64,000 bases of DNA, taken from Tropicimonas sp. IMCC34011. Its GTDB lineage: Bacteria; Pseudomonadota; Alphaproteobacteria; Rhodobacterales; Rhodobacteraceae. Below are positions 36,747 to 44,741 of this stretch, piece by piece. The translations under genes and the position numbers were made by a program. Every line of letters starts with the position of its first letter. Position 1 is the stretch's first letter. Under the pieces are notes generated by a model that was not told the origin of the DNA, ran no database searches, and was given only the letters and a program-made list of their open reading frames with translations. The stretch is taken from positions 434,001 to 498,000 of the forward strand of contig NZ_QMEJ01000003.1 in the NCBI RefSeq assembly GCF_003390865.1. The letters are read 5' to 3'.

Positions 36747-37265
36747 TCAGCAGGTCATTCCGCCGGAATTGGATGCCGACGAAGACGTTCCCGAGGAGAT
36801 GTCGATCCCGTCCACGACGGACGTCGACATCTGGATTGAGCCATCCTGGCAGCCGTTCGAATCGGCGGAGGAGCCGATGCCGATGGTGTTTCCGCTGCCA
36901 TCTATGCTGATGTCGGTCGTGGTGTTGGTCTGGGCGCCGATGGTGGTGGTCGAAGTGGTGTTGCCGGTGCCGTCCGCGGTGCGCTGTTCGACCGTGACGG
37001 AGGACCCTTCGGCCGCCTCCACCGACATCGCGCCGACGGAATGATCGTAATAAGTGTTGAGGGTATTGCGGCCGATTGCGTCGTAGTAGCCCTCTTCGAG
37101 CTTCTTCTGCGTATCGGCCACGGTCAGGCGGTAGGTCTTTTCGCTGCTGTTTCCGAAGCCCCAGCTTCCGGACCACGACCGGCCTGCCGAAAGTTCCTGC
37201 GCCGTCGCGGTTGCACTGGCTGTCATCAGGCCGAGCAGAACCACGGCACTAAATGCCTTATTCAT
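36747..37265 (-). CDS. HfaA-like secreted protein, possible surface-fibre component
   Basis: A 172-residue protein with a signal peptide (residues 1-23, ending ATAQ). The central region is a Thr/Asn/Ser-rich beta pattern (IGAQTNTTTDISIDGSGN), and cysteines at 139 and 172, the last residue, could pair. It has a good gagggtgac ribosome site. Its position immediately before a CsgG/HfaB gene matches hfaA of the Caulobacter holdfast-anchor operon; sequence similarity to HfaA itself could not be tested here. Confidence is high that it is a gene and moderate on its role. Confidence 0.7.
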   Translation of the reverse strand: MNKAFSAVVLLGLMTASATATAQELSAGRSWSGSWGFGNSSEKTYRLTVADTQKKLEEGYYDAIGRNTLNTYYDHSVGAMSVEAAEGSSVTVEQRTADGTGNTTSTTTIGAQTNTTTDISIDGSGNTIGIGSSADSNGCQDGSIQMSTSVVDGIDISSGTSSSASNSGGMTC

Positions 37266-37365
37266 CTTGTCACCCTCGTTTCGATTTCCCAGGTTCAGGC
37301 GGTCGTTGAATGCCGCCCATTATTTCCGGGATAATTCTTATCGGGCCTGGGCCCTGGTTTTTATC

Positions 37366-38028
37366 TCATCGGTTCAGCGAACTGGTATTGGGGGAGGACG
37401 GTGCCGTCGGCGCCGTCGGGGATGTCGGAGAACTCGGGGACCCGGAACTCTGGCCGCCCTGGCTTGCGCTGGCGGAGGCCCGTCCGCCGCCGGCCCGGGC
37501 CGCGGAGGCCTGGTCGCCCTGGCTTGCGGAGGCCCCGGCGGACCCGCCGCCGGCCTCGGCCGCGCTGCTTTCGTCCCCCTGGCTGGCACTTGCGCCGGCC
37601 GAGCCGCCACCGGCTTCGGCGGAGGATCCCTCCTCCTCGCCGTCATCCGGACCGCCCGGATTGTCTGGATTATCAGGGTTTTCCGGGTCGTCGGGGTTCT
37701 GAGGCGTATCGTCGTCGTCCTCTTCGGACCCGCAATTGCCGCTCACGAGACCTGCGGTACCGCCCGCCCCCGGGCTGCTGCCATCGGGGCAGGCGGCAAC
37801 GACGACGGAGGCGACGCAATCGTCTCCGTCGATCAGGGGCTCGACCGGAATGGCCGCGCCTTCCTTGGTGTACATCACGGCCGTTTCACGGTCGTCACAT
37901 GTCAGGGGACCTTGGTCATCCACGGCGGCGAAGGGTGAATTCACGTCTCTCGAGACGCGGGCTTCGTCACACGCGGAGATGAGAGGCATTGCTCCGCACA
38001 GGATATAGGTAAAAGCGCGAAACTTCAT
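37366..38028 (-). CDS. Unknown lipoprotein with three 20-residue Gly/Ala/Ser repeats
   Basis: A 220-residue protein I do not recognise. The signal ends in the lipobox ISAC with C20. Five further cysteines lie between 44 and 99. An Asp/Pro/Asn-rich linker (about 102-131) leads to three tandem repeats of about 20 residues (133-192; core AEAGGGSAGASASQGD), then a Ser/Pro/Thr tail. The start has gggagg upstream. It is first in the same-strand series with the HfaA-, HfaB- and HfaD-like genes, 100 bases upstream of the second. The design (anchor, disulfide-rich head, extended stalk) suits a cell-surface or wall-spanning role. Confidence 0.75.
   Translation of the reverse strand: MKFRAFTYILCGAMPLISACDEARVSRDVNSPFAAVDDQGPLTCDDRETAVMYTKEGAAIPVEPLIDGDDCVASVVVAACPDGSSPGAGGTAGLVSGNCGSEEDDDDTPQNPDDPENPDNPDNPGGPDDGEEEGSSAEAGGGSAGASASQGDESSAAEAGGGSAGASASQGDQASAARAGGGRASASASQGGQSSGSPSSPTSPTAPTAPSSPNTSSLNR
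37453..37632 (-). repeat. Three tandem 60-base coding repeats in the lipoprotein gene
   Basis: Three direct repeats of 60 bases encode residues 133-192. The first two are nearly identical at protein level; the third has changed Glu and Gly positions to Arg. Copy number may vary between strains by slippage. Confidence 0.8.
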
Positions 38029-38520
38029 AAAGCGGCCTCCCAAAACGACGCGAGAAGCGGCTGCGCAACAACACACATGCACGGTACGCTGGAACTCGGT
38101 CAAAAAACACTGCCCGGACGATGTGCGAAATTCCGCCGGGCCTGACCGTCATTGACCACAACTTACGCATTCGGGGAAGAGGTAAACGTAAGGTAAACCT
38201 AAATGCGGCACTCCCTGAGCGTGCTGAGACATATTTTCAACACAATCTTTCTCAGGGTGCAGAATGGATCAACCTTAGGTAGTACTGGCATAATTGTGAT
38301 AATATTTCCTCACTATCGCAATTCTGGATTCTATTTTGCGTTTCGCAATTCAAGCTTTCAAGACCTGTTTAAAAGACTGTCAGGAGTTCTGACCTGATCC
38401 GTGCCGTGATTCGGCGAAGCGCATGTCGATTCGCCCGCGCCATAGGGACGCAAGGGTCCGGGGGCGAGTTGATTCGAGGCGCCCGGGCGGCTATCCGCGC
38501 CCGAAAGAGCAGGAGCCAGC
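38029..38520. promoter_or_regulatory. AT-rich divergent region between the Hfa-like locus and an ABC exporter
   Basis: These 492 bases hold no convincing gene. Positions 38180-38400 are clearly richer in A/T than anything around them. AGGTAAAC occurs twice at 38180-38187 and 38191-38198, 11 bases apart, so on the same DNA face. A 64-codon frame at 38203-38397 has no ribosome site and is probably chance. The region most likely carries the promoter of the leftward surface locus. Confidence 0.55.
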
Positions 38521-40302
38521 ATGTCAGGTCAGACGGAAGAACGCGCGGGCTCGCGCCGGGTGGGAGCGTTGCGCGGGCTGGCCCCCTTCTTCGCGCCGTA
38601 TCGCGGCAAGGTCGCTCTCGCACTTTTCGCCCTGTGCCTGACGGCAGGGGTCTCGCTCGTCCTTCCGCTTGCCGCGCGCCGCGTGGTGGACGGCTTCGCT
38701 GGCGGGGATTTCGCCCTCCTCGATCGCTACTTCCTCGCCGCATTCCTCCTCGCCGCCATCTTCGCCATGGGGACGGGCCTTCGCTATCTCGTGGTCACAC
38801 GCCTCGGCGAGCGGGTCGTGGCGGACATCCGCATGGCGGTGTTCGACCGGATGATCGGGATGAGCCCTACCTTCTACGAGCGGTTGATGACGGGCGAGGT
38901 GCTGAGCCGGATCACGACGGACACGACGCTCCTTCTCTCGGTCGTCGGCTCTTCCGTCTCCTGGTTCCTGCGCAACCTCCTTCTGTTCGCCGGCGGTCTC
39001 GTGATGATGTTCGTCACGTCGCCCAAGCTGACGCTGATGGTGCTCGGCATCGTGCCGCTCGTCGCGCTGCCGATCGTGGCGCTCGGCCGCCGGCTGCGGC
39101 ATCTCAGCCGCGACAACCAGGATCTGATCGCCGAAAGCTCCGGCCGGGCCTCCGAAGCTCTGCAGGCCGCGCAGACGGTCCAGGCCTTCAGTGCCGAAGG
39201 CGCGACCAGTGCGCGCTTCGCCGAGGTCACGGAGAGAAGCTTCGTGGCAGCCAAGGCGCGGATCACGGTGCGCGCGCTCCTGACCGTCATCATCATCTTC
39301 GTCGTGTTCTCGGGGATCCTCGGCACGCTCTGGATCGGAGCGCGGGACGTCGGCGCGGGCGCCATGACAGGCGGCGAGCTGGTGCAGTTCCTGATCTACT
39401 CGGGGATCATGGCCGGCTCCGTCGCCGCTTTGTCCGAGATCTGGGGCGAGCTTCAGCGCGCGGCCGGCGCGACCGAGCGGCTGGTCGAGCTCCTCGCCGC
39501 GGCCGACAGCGTGCACGATCCCGACGTGCCGCAGGTCATGACGGCCGCGCCAAGGGGGGAGATCGCGTTCGAGGACGTTTCCTTCCACTATCCGTCCCGC
39601 CCGGGCGAGAGGGCGCTGAACGAGGTCTCCTTCAGCATCGCTCCGGGGGAGACGGTCGCGCTGGTGGGTCCGTCCGGCGCCGGCAAGAGCACGGTGCTCC
39701 AACTTCTCCTGCGGTTCTACGATCCCGCCTCCGGTCGGATCCGCCTCGACGGGGTGCCGCTGTCGGAGATGACGCGAGCCGCCTTCCGCCGGGCCATCGC
39801 GCTGGTGCCGCAGGATCCCGTGATCTTCTCCGGCTCCGTGCGGGACAACATCCGCTTCGGCCGGCCCGAGGCAGGCGATGCCGAGGTCGAAGCCGCCGCC
39901 GCGGCCGCCGCGGCGCACGACTTCGTTCTCAATCTGCCCGAGGGCTACGATACGGAAGTCGGCGAACGCGGGGTGATGCTGTCCGGCGGGCAGAAGCAGC
40001 GCATCGCCATCGCCCGCGCGATCCTGCGGGACGCGCCGGTCCTGCTGCTCGACGAGGCGACGAGCGCGCTCGACGCCGAAAGCGAGCGGGCGGTTCAGGA
40101 TGCGGTGGGTGCGCTGTCCCAGGGCCGTACGACGATCATCGTCGCGCACCGCCTCGCCACGGTGAAGCAGGCGGACAGGATCCTCGTTTTCGAAAGCGGC
40201 CGGATCGTCGCCTCCGGAACCCATGACGCGCTCGTCGCCGAGGGAGGCCTCTATGCCCGCCTCGCGCGGCTCCAGTTCACCGACGGCGCGAGCGCGGCCT
40301 AG
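38521..40302 (+). CDS. ABC exporter, fused transmembrane and ATPase domains (MsbA/LmrA type)
   Basis: A 593-residue half-transporter. Residues 25-320 hold six transmembrane helices. The nucleotide-binding domain has Walker A GPSGAGKST at 383-391, signature LSGGQ at 487-491 and Walker B VLLLDE at 507-512, followed by TSALD. It would act as a homodimer, exporting a lipid or hydrophobic compound. The substrate is unknown. It is divergent from the surface-protein locus and followed 100 bases later by an acyl-CoA synthetase. Confidence 0.92.
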   Translation: MSGQTEERAGSRRVGALRGLAPFFAPYRGKVALALFALCLTAGVSLVLPLAARRVVDGFAGGDFALLDRYFLAAFLLAAIFAMGTGLRYLVVTRLGERVVADIRMAVFDRMIGMSPTFYERLMTGEVLSRITTDTTLLLSVVGSSVSWFLRNLLLFAGGLVMMFVTSPKLTLMVLGIVPLVALPIVALGRRLRHLSRDNQDLIAESSGRASEALQAAQTVQAFSAEGATSARFAEVTERSFVAAKARITVRALLTVIIIFVVFSGILGTLWIGARDVGAGAMTGGELVQFLIYSGIMAGSVAALSEIWGELQRAAGATERLVELLAAADSVHDPDVPQVMTAAPRGEIAFEDVSFHYPSRPGERALNEVSFSIAPGETVALVGPSGAGKSTVLQLLLRFYDPASGRIRLDGVPLSEMTRAAFRRAIALVPQDPVIFSGSVRDNIRFGRPEAGDAEVEAAAAAAAAHDFVLNLPEGYDTEVGERGVMLSGGQKQRIAIARAILRDAPVLLLDEATSALDAESERAVQDAVGALSQGRTTIIVAHRLATVKQADRILVFESGRIVASGTHDALVAEGGLYARLARLQFTDGASAA

Positions 40303-40402
40303 TCTGTCGCCGCGTCAGGGTTGCCGGCTCGGCGCAAGCCTTCCAGACTTGACTGAGGGACGAACCCGGCCACCTGCTGGGGATCTGGGAGGAGAGATCA
40401 GC

Positions 40403-42292
40403 ATGCCGTTCGCCAGTGCCGCAGATGCGCGCCGTTACACCGATGAGATGCCGTGGAAGGCGCGCGATCTCCCCGTCAGCGTCCACGCCCTTCTGGCCCG
40501 AACGGCAGGCACCTATGCCGCCGCACCGGCGATCAGCTACCAGCTCTTCTCGGATCCCGGCGCGAAGGCCGAGACGCTCAGCTGGGAGGAGCTGCGGGCG
40601 CAGGTCACGCAGGCCGCCAATCTCTTCCGTTCCCTCGGCGTCGGGGAGACGGACGCCGTCGCGTTTCTCCTGCCCAATTGCAACGAGGCCGTCGTCACGC
40701 TTCTGGCCGGCGCGACGGCCGGCATCGTAAACCCGATCAACCCGCTTCTGGAGCCGCAGCAGATCGCATCGATCTTGCGGGAGACCGGGGCGAAGGTGCT
40801 GGTCACGCTGAAGTCCTTCCCCAAGACCGACGTCGCCCAGAAAGCCGCCGAGGCCGTCGCCCATGCACCGAACGTGAAGCACGTTCTGGAAGTCGATCTG
40901 CTGCGCTACGTGACAGGCCTCAAGAAGCTCATCATCCCGGCGATCCGCCCCAAGAACAAGGCGCCCCACAACGCCACCGTTCAGGAGTTCCGCAAGGCGA
41001 TCGCGACGCAGAACGCAAGCGCGCTCGATTTCACCGAAAGTGCCGGCGACCGTGTCGGGGCCTACTTCCATACCGGCGGTACGACCGGGATGCCCAAGGT
41101 CGCCCAGCACCTTCATTCGGGCATGATCTACAATGGCTGGCTCGGATCCGAGCTGCTGTTCGACGACCGGGACGTCGTGATCTGCCCGCTGCCGGTCTTC
41201 CATGTCTTCGCGGTGTATCCGATCCTGATGTCCGCGCTGTCCTCCGGCGCGCATGTCGTCTTCCCGACACCCGCCGGCTATCGCGGGGAGGGGACGTTCG
41301 ACAATTTCTGGAAGCTGGTCGAGCGCTGGAAGGTCACGTTCGTCGTCGGCGTTCCGACCGCCTTCGCCGCATTGATGCAGCGCCCGGTGGATGCCGATCT
41401 GTCCACTCTCAAGACCGCCTTCTCCGGCTCCTCCCCGCTTCCGGTCGAACTCTTCCGCCGGTTCGAGAAGGCGACGGGGGTGACGATCTGCGAGGGTTAC
41501 GGCCTGACGGAGGCGACCTGTCTCGTCTCGATCAATCCGGTGGAGGGCGAGAAGAAGATCGGCTCCGTGGGTGTGCCGTTTCCCTATACCGACGTTCGCA
41601 TCCTGGTGCACAGGGATGGCGAGGTGACCGAGTGCGAGACGGATGTGGTGGGCGAGATCTGCGTCGCCAATCCGGGCGTCTTCCCCGGCTCGACCTACAC
41701 CGAGGCGGCGAAGAACAAGGAACTGTTCCACTACGACCGGTATCTCAGGACCGGCGATCTGGGGCGCCTCGACGCGGATGGCTATCTCTGGATCACCGGG
41801 CGCGCGAAGGACCTCATCATCCGCGGCGGACACAACATCGATCCCGCCGTGATCGAGGAAGCGTTGTCCGCCCACGAGGAGGTCGCGCTCAGCGGTGCGA
41901 TCGGCCAGCCGGACGCGCATTCGGGCGAACTTCCCTGCGCCTATGTCGAGCTCGTCACGGGCGCGACGGTGACGGAGGCGGAGCTGCTGGACTTCGCGCG
42001 CAACCGCATCTCCGAGCGGGCCGCGGTGCCGAAGTATCTCGAGATCATGGATGAGCTGCCGAAGACGGCCGTGGGCAAGATCTTCAAGCCGGAGCTGCGC
42101 AAAAGGGCCATCGCCCGCGTCTACGACGCCGCCCTGTCCGAGGCCGGCGTGGGCGCCGAGGTGGTCGAGGTCGTCGAGGACAAGAAACGCGGTCTCGTCG
42201 CGCGACTGAAGGTGCGGGACGGCGCTGGCGTCGAGGATGTCCAGCGTGCCCTTGGCGCCTATACCCGTCCCTGGGAACTGGTCGAGCAGTGA
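40403..42292 (+). CDS. Acyl-CoA synthetase (AMP-forming)
   Basis: A 629-residue ANL-superfamily enzyme. The AMP-binding loop is YFHTGGTTGMPKVA, with later motifs EGYGLTEATC, YLRTGDLGRLDADGYLWITGRAKDLIIRGG and the catalytic lysine in LPKTAVGKIFKP. It activates a carboxylic acid to acyl-CoA via acyl-AMP. It is longer than most, with about 65 residues after the GK motif. The start at 40403 has gggaggagag upstream; the open frame before it overlaps the ABC gene. It is probably co-transcribed with the exporter. Confidence 0.92.
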   Translation: MPFASAADARRYTDEMPWKARDLPVSVHALLARTAGTYAAAPAISYQLFSDPGAKAETLSWEELRAQVTQAANLFRSLGVGETDAVAFLLPNCNEAVVTLLAGATAGIVNPINPLLEPQQIASILRETGAKVLVTLKSFPKTDVAQKAAEAVAHAPNVKHVLEVDLLRYVTGLKKLIIPAIRPKNKAPHNATVQEFRKAIATQNASALDFTESAGDRVGAYFHTGGTTGMPKVAQHLHSGMIYNGWLGSELLFDDRDVVICPLPVFHVFAVYPILMSALSSGAHVVFPTPAGYRGEGTFDNFWKLVERWKVTFVVGVPTAFAALMQRPVDADLSTLKTAFSGSSPLPVELFRRFEKATGVTICEGYGLTEATCLVSINPVEGEKKIGSVGVPFPYTDVRILVHRDGEVTECETDVVGEICVANPGVFPGSTYTEAAKNKELFHYDRYLRTGDLGRLDADGYLWITGRAKDLIIRGGHNIDPAVIEEALSAHEEVALSGAIGQPDAHSGELPCAYVELVTGATVTEAELLDFARNRISERAAVPKYLEIMDELPKTAVGKIFKPELRKRAIARVYDAALSEAGVGAEVVEVVEDKKRGLVARLKVRDGAGVEDVQRALGAYTRPWELVEQ

Positions 42293-42300
42293 GAAAAGCT

Positions 42301-42331
42301 GGGGCGCGCCGCGACGAAAGCGGCGCGCCCC
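42301..42331 (-). terminator. Strong hairpin between convergent acyl-CoA synthetase and lipase genes
   Basis: A perfect 12-base stem, GGGGCGCGCCGC (42301-42312) with GCGGCGCGCCCC (42320-42331). On the minus strand it is followed by a CTTTTC tract, serving the lipase gene; it may stop both transcripts. Confidence 0.75.
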
Positions 42332-42340
42332 CGCCTCAGG

Positions 42341-43483
42341 TCACGACAGCAGGTTGACCGCGCGGGACGCGGCGGCGCTCACGCCGCGCATCATCAGTTC
42401 CAGCGCGTAGCGCAGGAAGGCGGCGGTCACGTCGGCCGAGCTGTTCAGCGCTGAGGTCGTGCTGCGGCCAACGAATTTCATCACCGCCTTCACGAAGCGC
42501 AGCAGGTAGGAGCCGATCTTCGCGGAGAGCCGGGCGGCATGGACGAGCAACGCCGCGAGCTGGTCGAGAATGGTCATCGCGGCGGTCAGGACGCTGCCGA
42601 GCACGACTTCCGCCAGAGCGATGATGCCCTTCAGCGCCTTGCCGAGCGCCCAGAAGGCCGCGGAGGAGAACATGTTCCGTCCCTCGGCCTTGTTCAGCCA
42701 GTAATCGACATCGTGGAAGTTCGGAACGTTCACCCGCACCGGCCAGCCCGAGGCCGGCATTCCGGGGATGTAGGTCTGCTTCATCGAATGCGCGGCGACG
42801 CTGATCGTGCCCTGTCCGCCGTCGACGGAATAGTCGCAATCGTCGGGATGGCAGAACGGGAAGACCGGGATCATCGGCACGGGATCGGCCAGGGCATAGA
42901 CACGGCGGACATTGTGCGTCCCGAGCTTGCGGGTCAGCGGGCGGGTGAAGAACGCCGTTCCCGCCCGCGGCGCGCCGAAGGTGTAGAGCTTGACGTCCGC
43001 CCGCTCCGCGAAGCCGTACTCGGCGGCGAACATCGTCGCGATGGCCCCGCCGAGGGAGTGCCCGCAGACATGCAGCGTCGTGAGGTTCTTGCCGCGAAGT
43101 GCCTCCCGCACCTGCATCGCCATGGACTTGTAGACCCTGTGGAAGCCGGCATGCACGGGGAAGCCGCCGGGCCCCCGGTCGAGCGCGATGTTGAAGTTGG
43201 AGGCCCAGTCCGCTCCCGAGGAGAAATGCGTGCCGCGGCAGACGAGGGCGTATTCCCCCTGGGTTCCGCGCTTCTTCAGCAACATGCCGAAGCCCGTTTC
43301 GGGCCGGATGAATGCGCCGGAGCGACCGGTCAGACGGGTCGCGCTCTGGTCTATGTCGAACGCGTCGAGGATCGAGGTGTTGGCGCTGTTGCCGGCAATC
43401 GAGGCAACGAGGTTCTCGTTCATGCGGAGGTTGTAAACGGCCTGGGAAAGTTGCGCGGCCATGGCGCCGGAAAGCAGTGTCAT
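42341..43483 (-). CDS. Lipase class 3 family protein with hydrophobic helical C-terminal tail
   Basis: A 380-residue alpha/beta hydrolase. HAGFHRVY, the nucleophile elbow GHSLGG (S143), D200 in ALADPVP and H232 in AAHSMKQTYI give a plausible triad. No signal peptide is present. Residues 275-380 form a long run of hydrophobic or amphipathic helices, unusual for a simple lipase and able to bind or enter membranes. The gene upstream encodes a small secreted protein and is probably co-transcribed. This layout resembles lipase effectors with a periplasmic partner, but no secretion-system gene is in the window. Confidence 0.85.
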   Translation of the reverse strand: MTLLSGAMAAQLSQAVYNLRMNENLVASIAGNSANTSILDAFDIDQSATRLTGRSGAFIRPETGFGMLLKKRGTQGEYALVCRGTHFSSGADWASNFNIALDRGPGGFPVHAGFHRVYKSMAMQVREALRGKNLTTLHVCGHSLGGAIATMFAAEYGFAERADVKLYTFGAPRAGTAFFTRPLTRKLGTHNVRRVYALADPVPMIPVFPFCHPDDCDYSVDGGQGTISVAAHSMKQTYIPGMPASGWPVRVNVPNFHDVDYWLNKAEGRNMFSSAAFWALGKALKGIIALAEVVLGSVLTAAMTILDQLAALLVHAARLSAKIGSYLLRFVKAVMKFVGRSTTSALNSSADVTAAFLRYALELMMRGVSAAASRAVNLLS

Positions 43484-43560
43484 CCTTTGAACTCCGAGAA
43501 AAACGGGTTGATCTGGAAATATGTCTGTCCGGGCCGGGCGAGAGGCCCGATCCGGTCGTG

Positions 43561-44028
43561 TCAGTCGCCCATCGGGCGGCAGGTGCCGTAGAAAAAGCCT
43601 CCGGCAGCCGGCTCCGCTCCAGCGGTGCACTCCATGCGAAGGGGGGCTCCGTCGAGCTCGCCGTTCAGATTGTAATCATGCTTGTAGAGCGTGAGGATCG
43701 TCGTGGCGGAGCCGTCCGCCACCGCGGTAAAGACCTGCTCGACGACGGGTTCGTGGGGCAGCAGGCTGGCAAGGAAGCTCCGTCCGGTCACGGTGCCGAA
43801 GCTGAAGCCGCCGGATGCGTCCGTGGTGACGGTATCCGCGCCTGTCTTCTTGCCCCAGGTCCATGCGCGGGTCACATCCGCGCCTGAAACGGGGGCACCG
43901 TCTTCGGAGACCAGGCGACCGTCGACCGGTGAGCAGAGAATGAAGTCTTTAGCCAAAGCCGCGCCACTCCCGGAGAAAAAAAGAATGAGGACCAGCACGA
44001 ACGTCGCCGGTCTGAACAGGCCCACCAT
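43561..44028 (-). CDS. Small secreted protein, DUF6795-like (carboxypeptidase-regulatory-like fold)
   Basis: A 155-residue protein with a signal peptide ending around GAALA. The mature part (FILCSPVDGRLVSEDGAPVSGADVTRAW, then TTDASGGFSFG) matches the pattern I recall for DUF6795, a small beta-sandwich like transthyretin or carboxypeptidase regulatory domains. Four cysteines are present in all. The ATG at 44028 is preferred; a GTG at 44040 would add four residues. It lies 77 bases upstream of the lipase on the same strand. Function is unknown; a protective partner for the lipase is a hypothesis. Confidence 0.75.
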   Translation of the reverse strand: MVGLFRPATFVLVLILFFSGSGAALAKDFILCSPVDGRLVSEDGAPVSGADVTRAWTWGKKTGADTVTTDASGGFSFGTVTGRSFLASLLPHEPVVEQVFTAVADGSATTILTLYKHDYNLNGELDGAPLRMECTAGAEPAAGGFFYGTCRPMGD

Positions 44029-44228
44029 CTGACGACCCACTTAAATCTACAATCAATGACGGTATAGTGACCCGGCGTGAGGCACTGTGCAACTTCTTTC
44101 CGCCGGTGTCTGGATTTAGGAGGAAGCGCCCGGCGGCGTCGTGCCGGTTTAAACTGGTTTGCTCGGGCGGTCTTTGAGCCTCCTGAGGCTGTTGTTCACC
44201 GCGCCGAGCGCAGGCAGATTGGGTCGCC

Positions 44229-44741
44229 GTGACCGTAACGATGAGACACCTGTTGAGGACCGCCACCGCGAACGATCACGAGCGGGTGGACGCGGCGTTC
44301 TCCCGCTTCGACCTCTCCACCGCCGAGGGGCGCGCCGGTTTTCTGGCTGCGCATAAAGGGGCGTCGGCGGACTGTCTCGCCCGCGGGGCCCAGTCCGAGC
44401 CGGAGTGCCTCGACATGGTCGCGCGACTTGCAGACGGCGGTTCGGGGCGTATTTCCCAGGGCGGGTTCGACCCGCTTGCGATCCGTTACGTCTTTCTCGG
44501 CGCCCGGTTCGGCCTCGGCGTTCTGAAGCGGCAGTGGATCGAGGCCGGCGGTCCCGCAAACGAGTCGCTGTTTGACGAAACCGGGCCGGGGGAGGAGTGG
44601 AGAGGCCTCCTTGACGTTCTGGCCGCCCTGGATCCGGAAAGCCCTCGCGCGGCGCGGATCCTGGACGATGTCCGCGCCATCTTCGCCATCTTTGCCTTGC
44701 ACGCCAGCCACGGGACGACCGATCGCCTTGAGCCAGCCTGA
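44229..44741 (+). CDS. bphO: Biliverdin-producing heme oxygenase
   Basis: A 170-residue helical protein of the bacterial heme oxygenase family. The proximal heme ligand is probably H17 in ANDHERVDAAF, and AIRYVFLGARFGLGVL fits the distal helix. It opens heme to biliverdin, the chromophore of the phytochrome encoded next door, whose start overlaps this gene's end. The start is a GTG at 44229; the ATG at 44241 is an alternative. Neither has a strong ribosome site. Confidence 0.88.
   Translation: MTVTMRHLLRTATANDHERVDAAFSRFDLSTAEGRAGFLAAHKGASADCLARGAQSEPECLDMVARLADGGSGRISQGGFDPLAIRYVFLGARFGLGVLKRQWIEAGGPANESLFDETGPGEEWRGLLDVLAALDPESPRAARILDDVRAIFAIFALHASHGTTDRLEPA

Noticed and set aside
34412-36910. 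An 832-codon open frame on the plus strand running across three genes
   Set aside because: It is the antisense of the HfaD-like and CsgG-like genes, which have signal peptides, ribosome sites and family motifs. Long antisense frames are expected at this GC content.
37453-37632. Regular repeats that could suggest a CRISPR array
   Set aside because: The repeats are contiguous, 60 bases long, in frame and coding; there are no unique spacers.
38203-38397. A 64-codon frame in the AT-rich gap before the ABC exporter
   Set aside because: No ribosome-binding site, no recognisable pattern, and it lies in likely promoter DNA.
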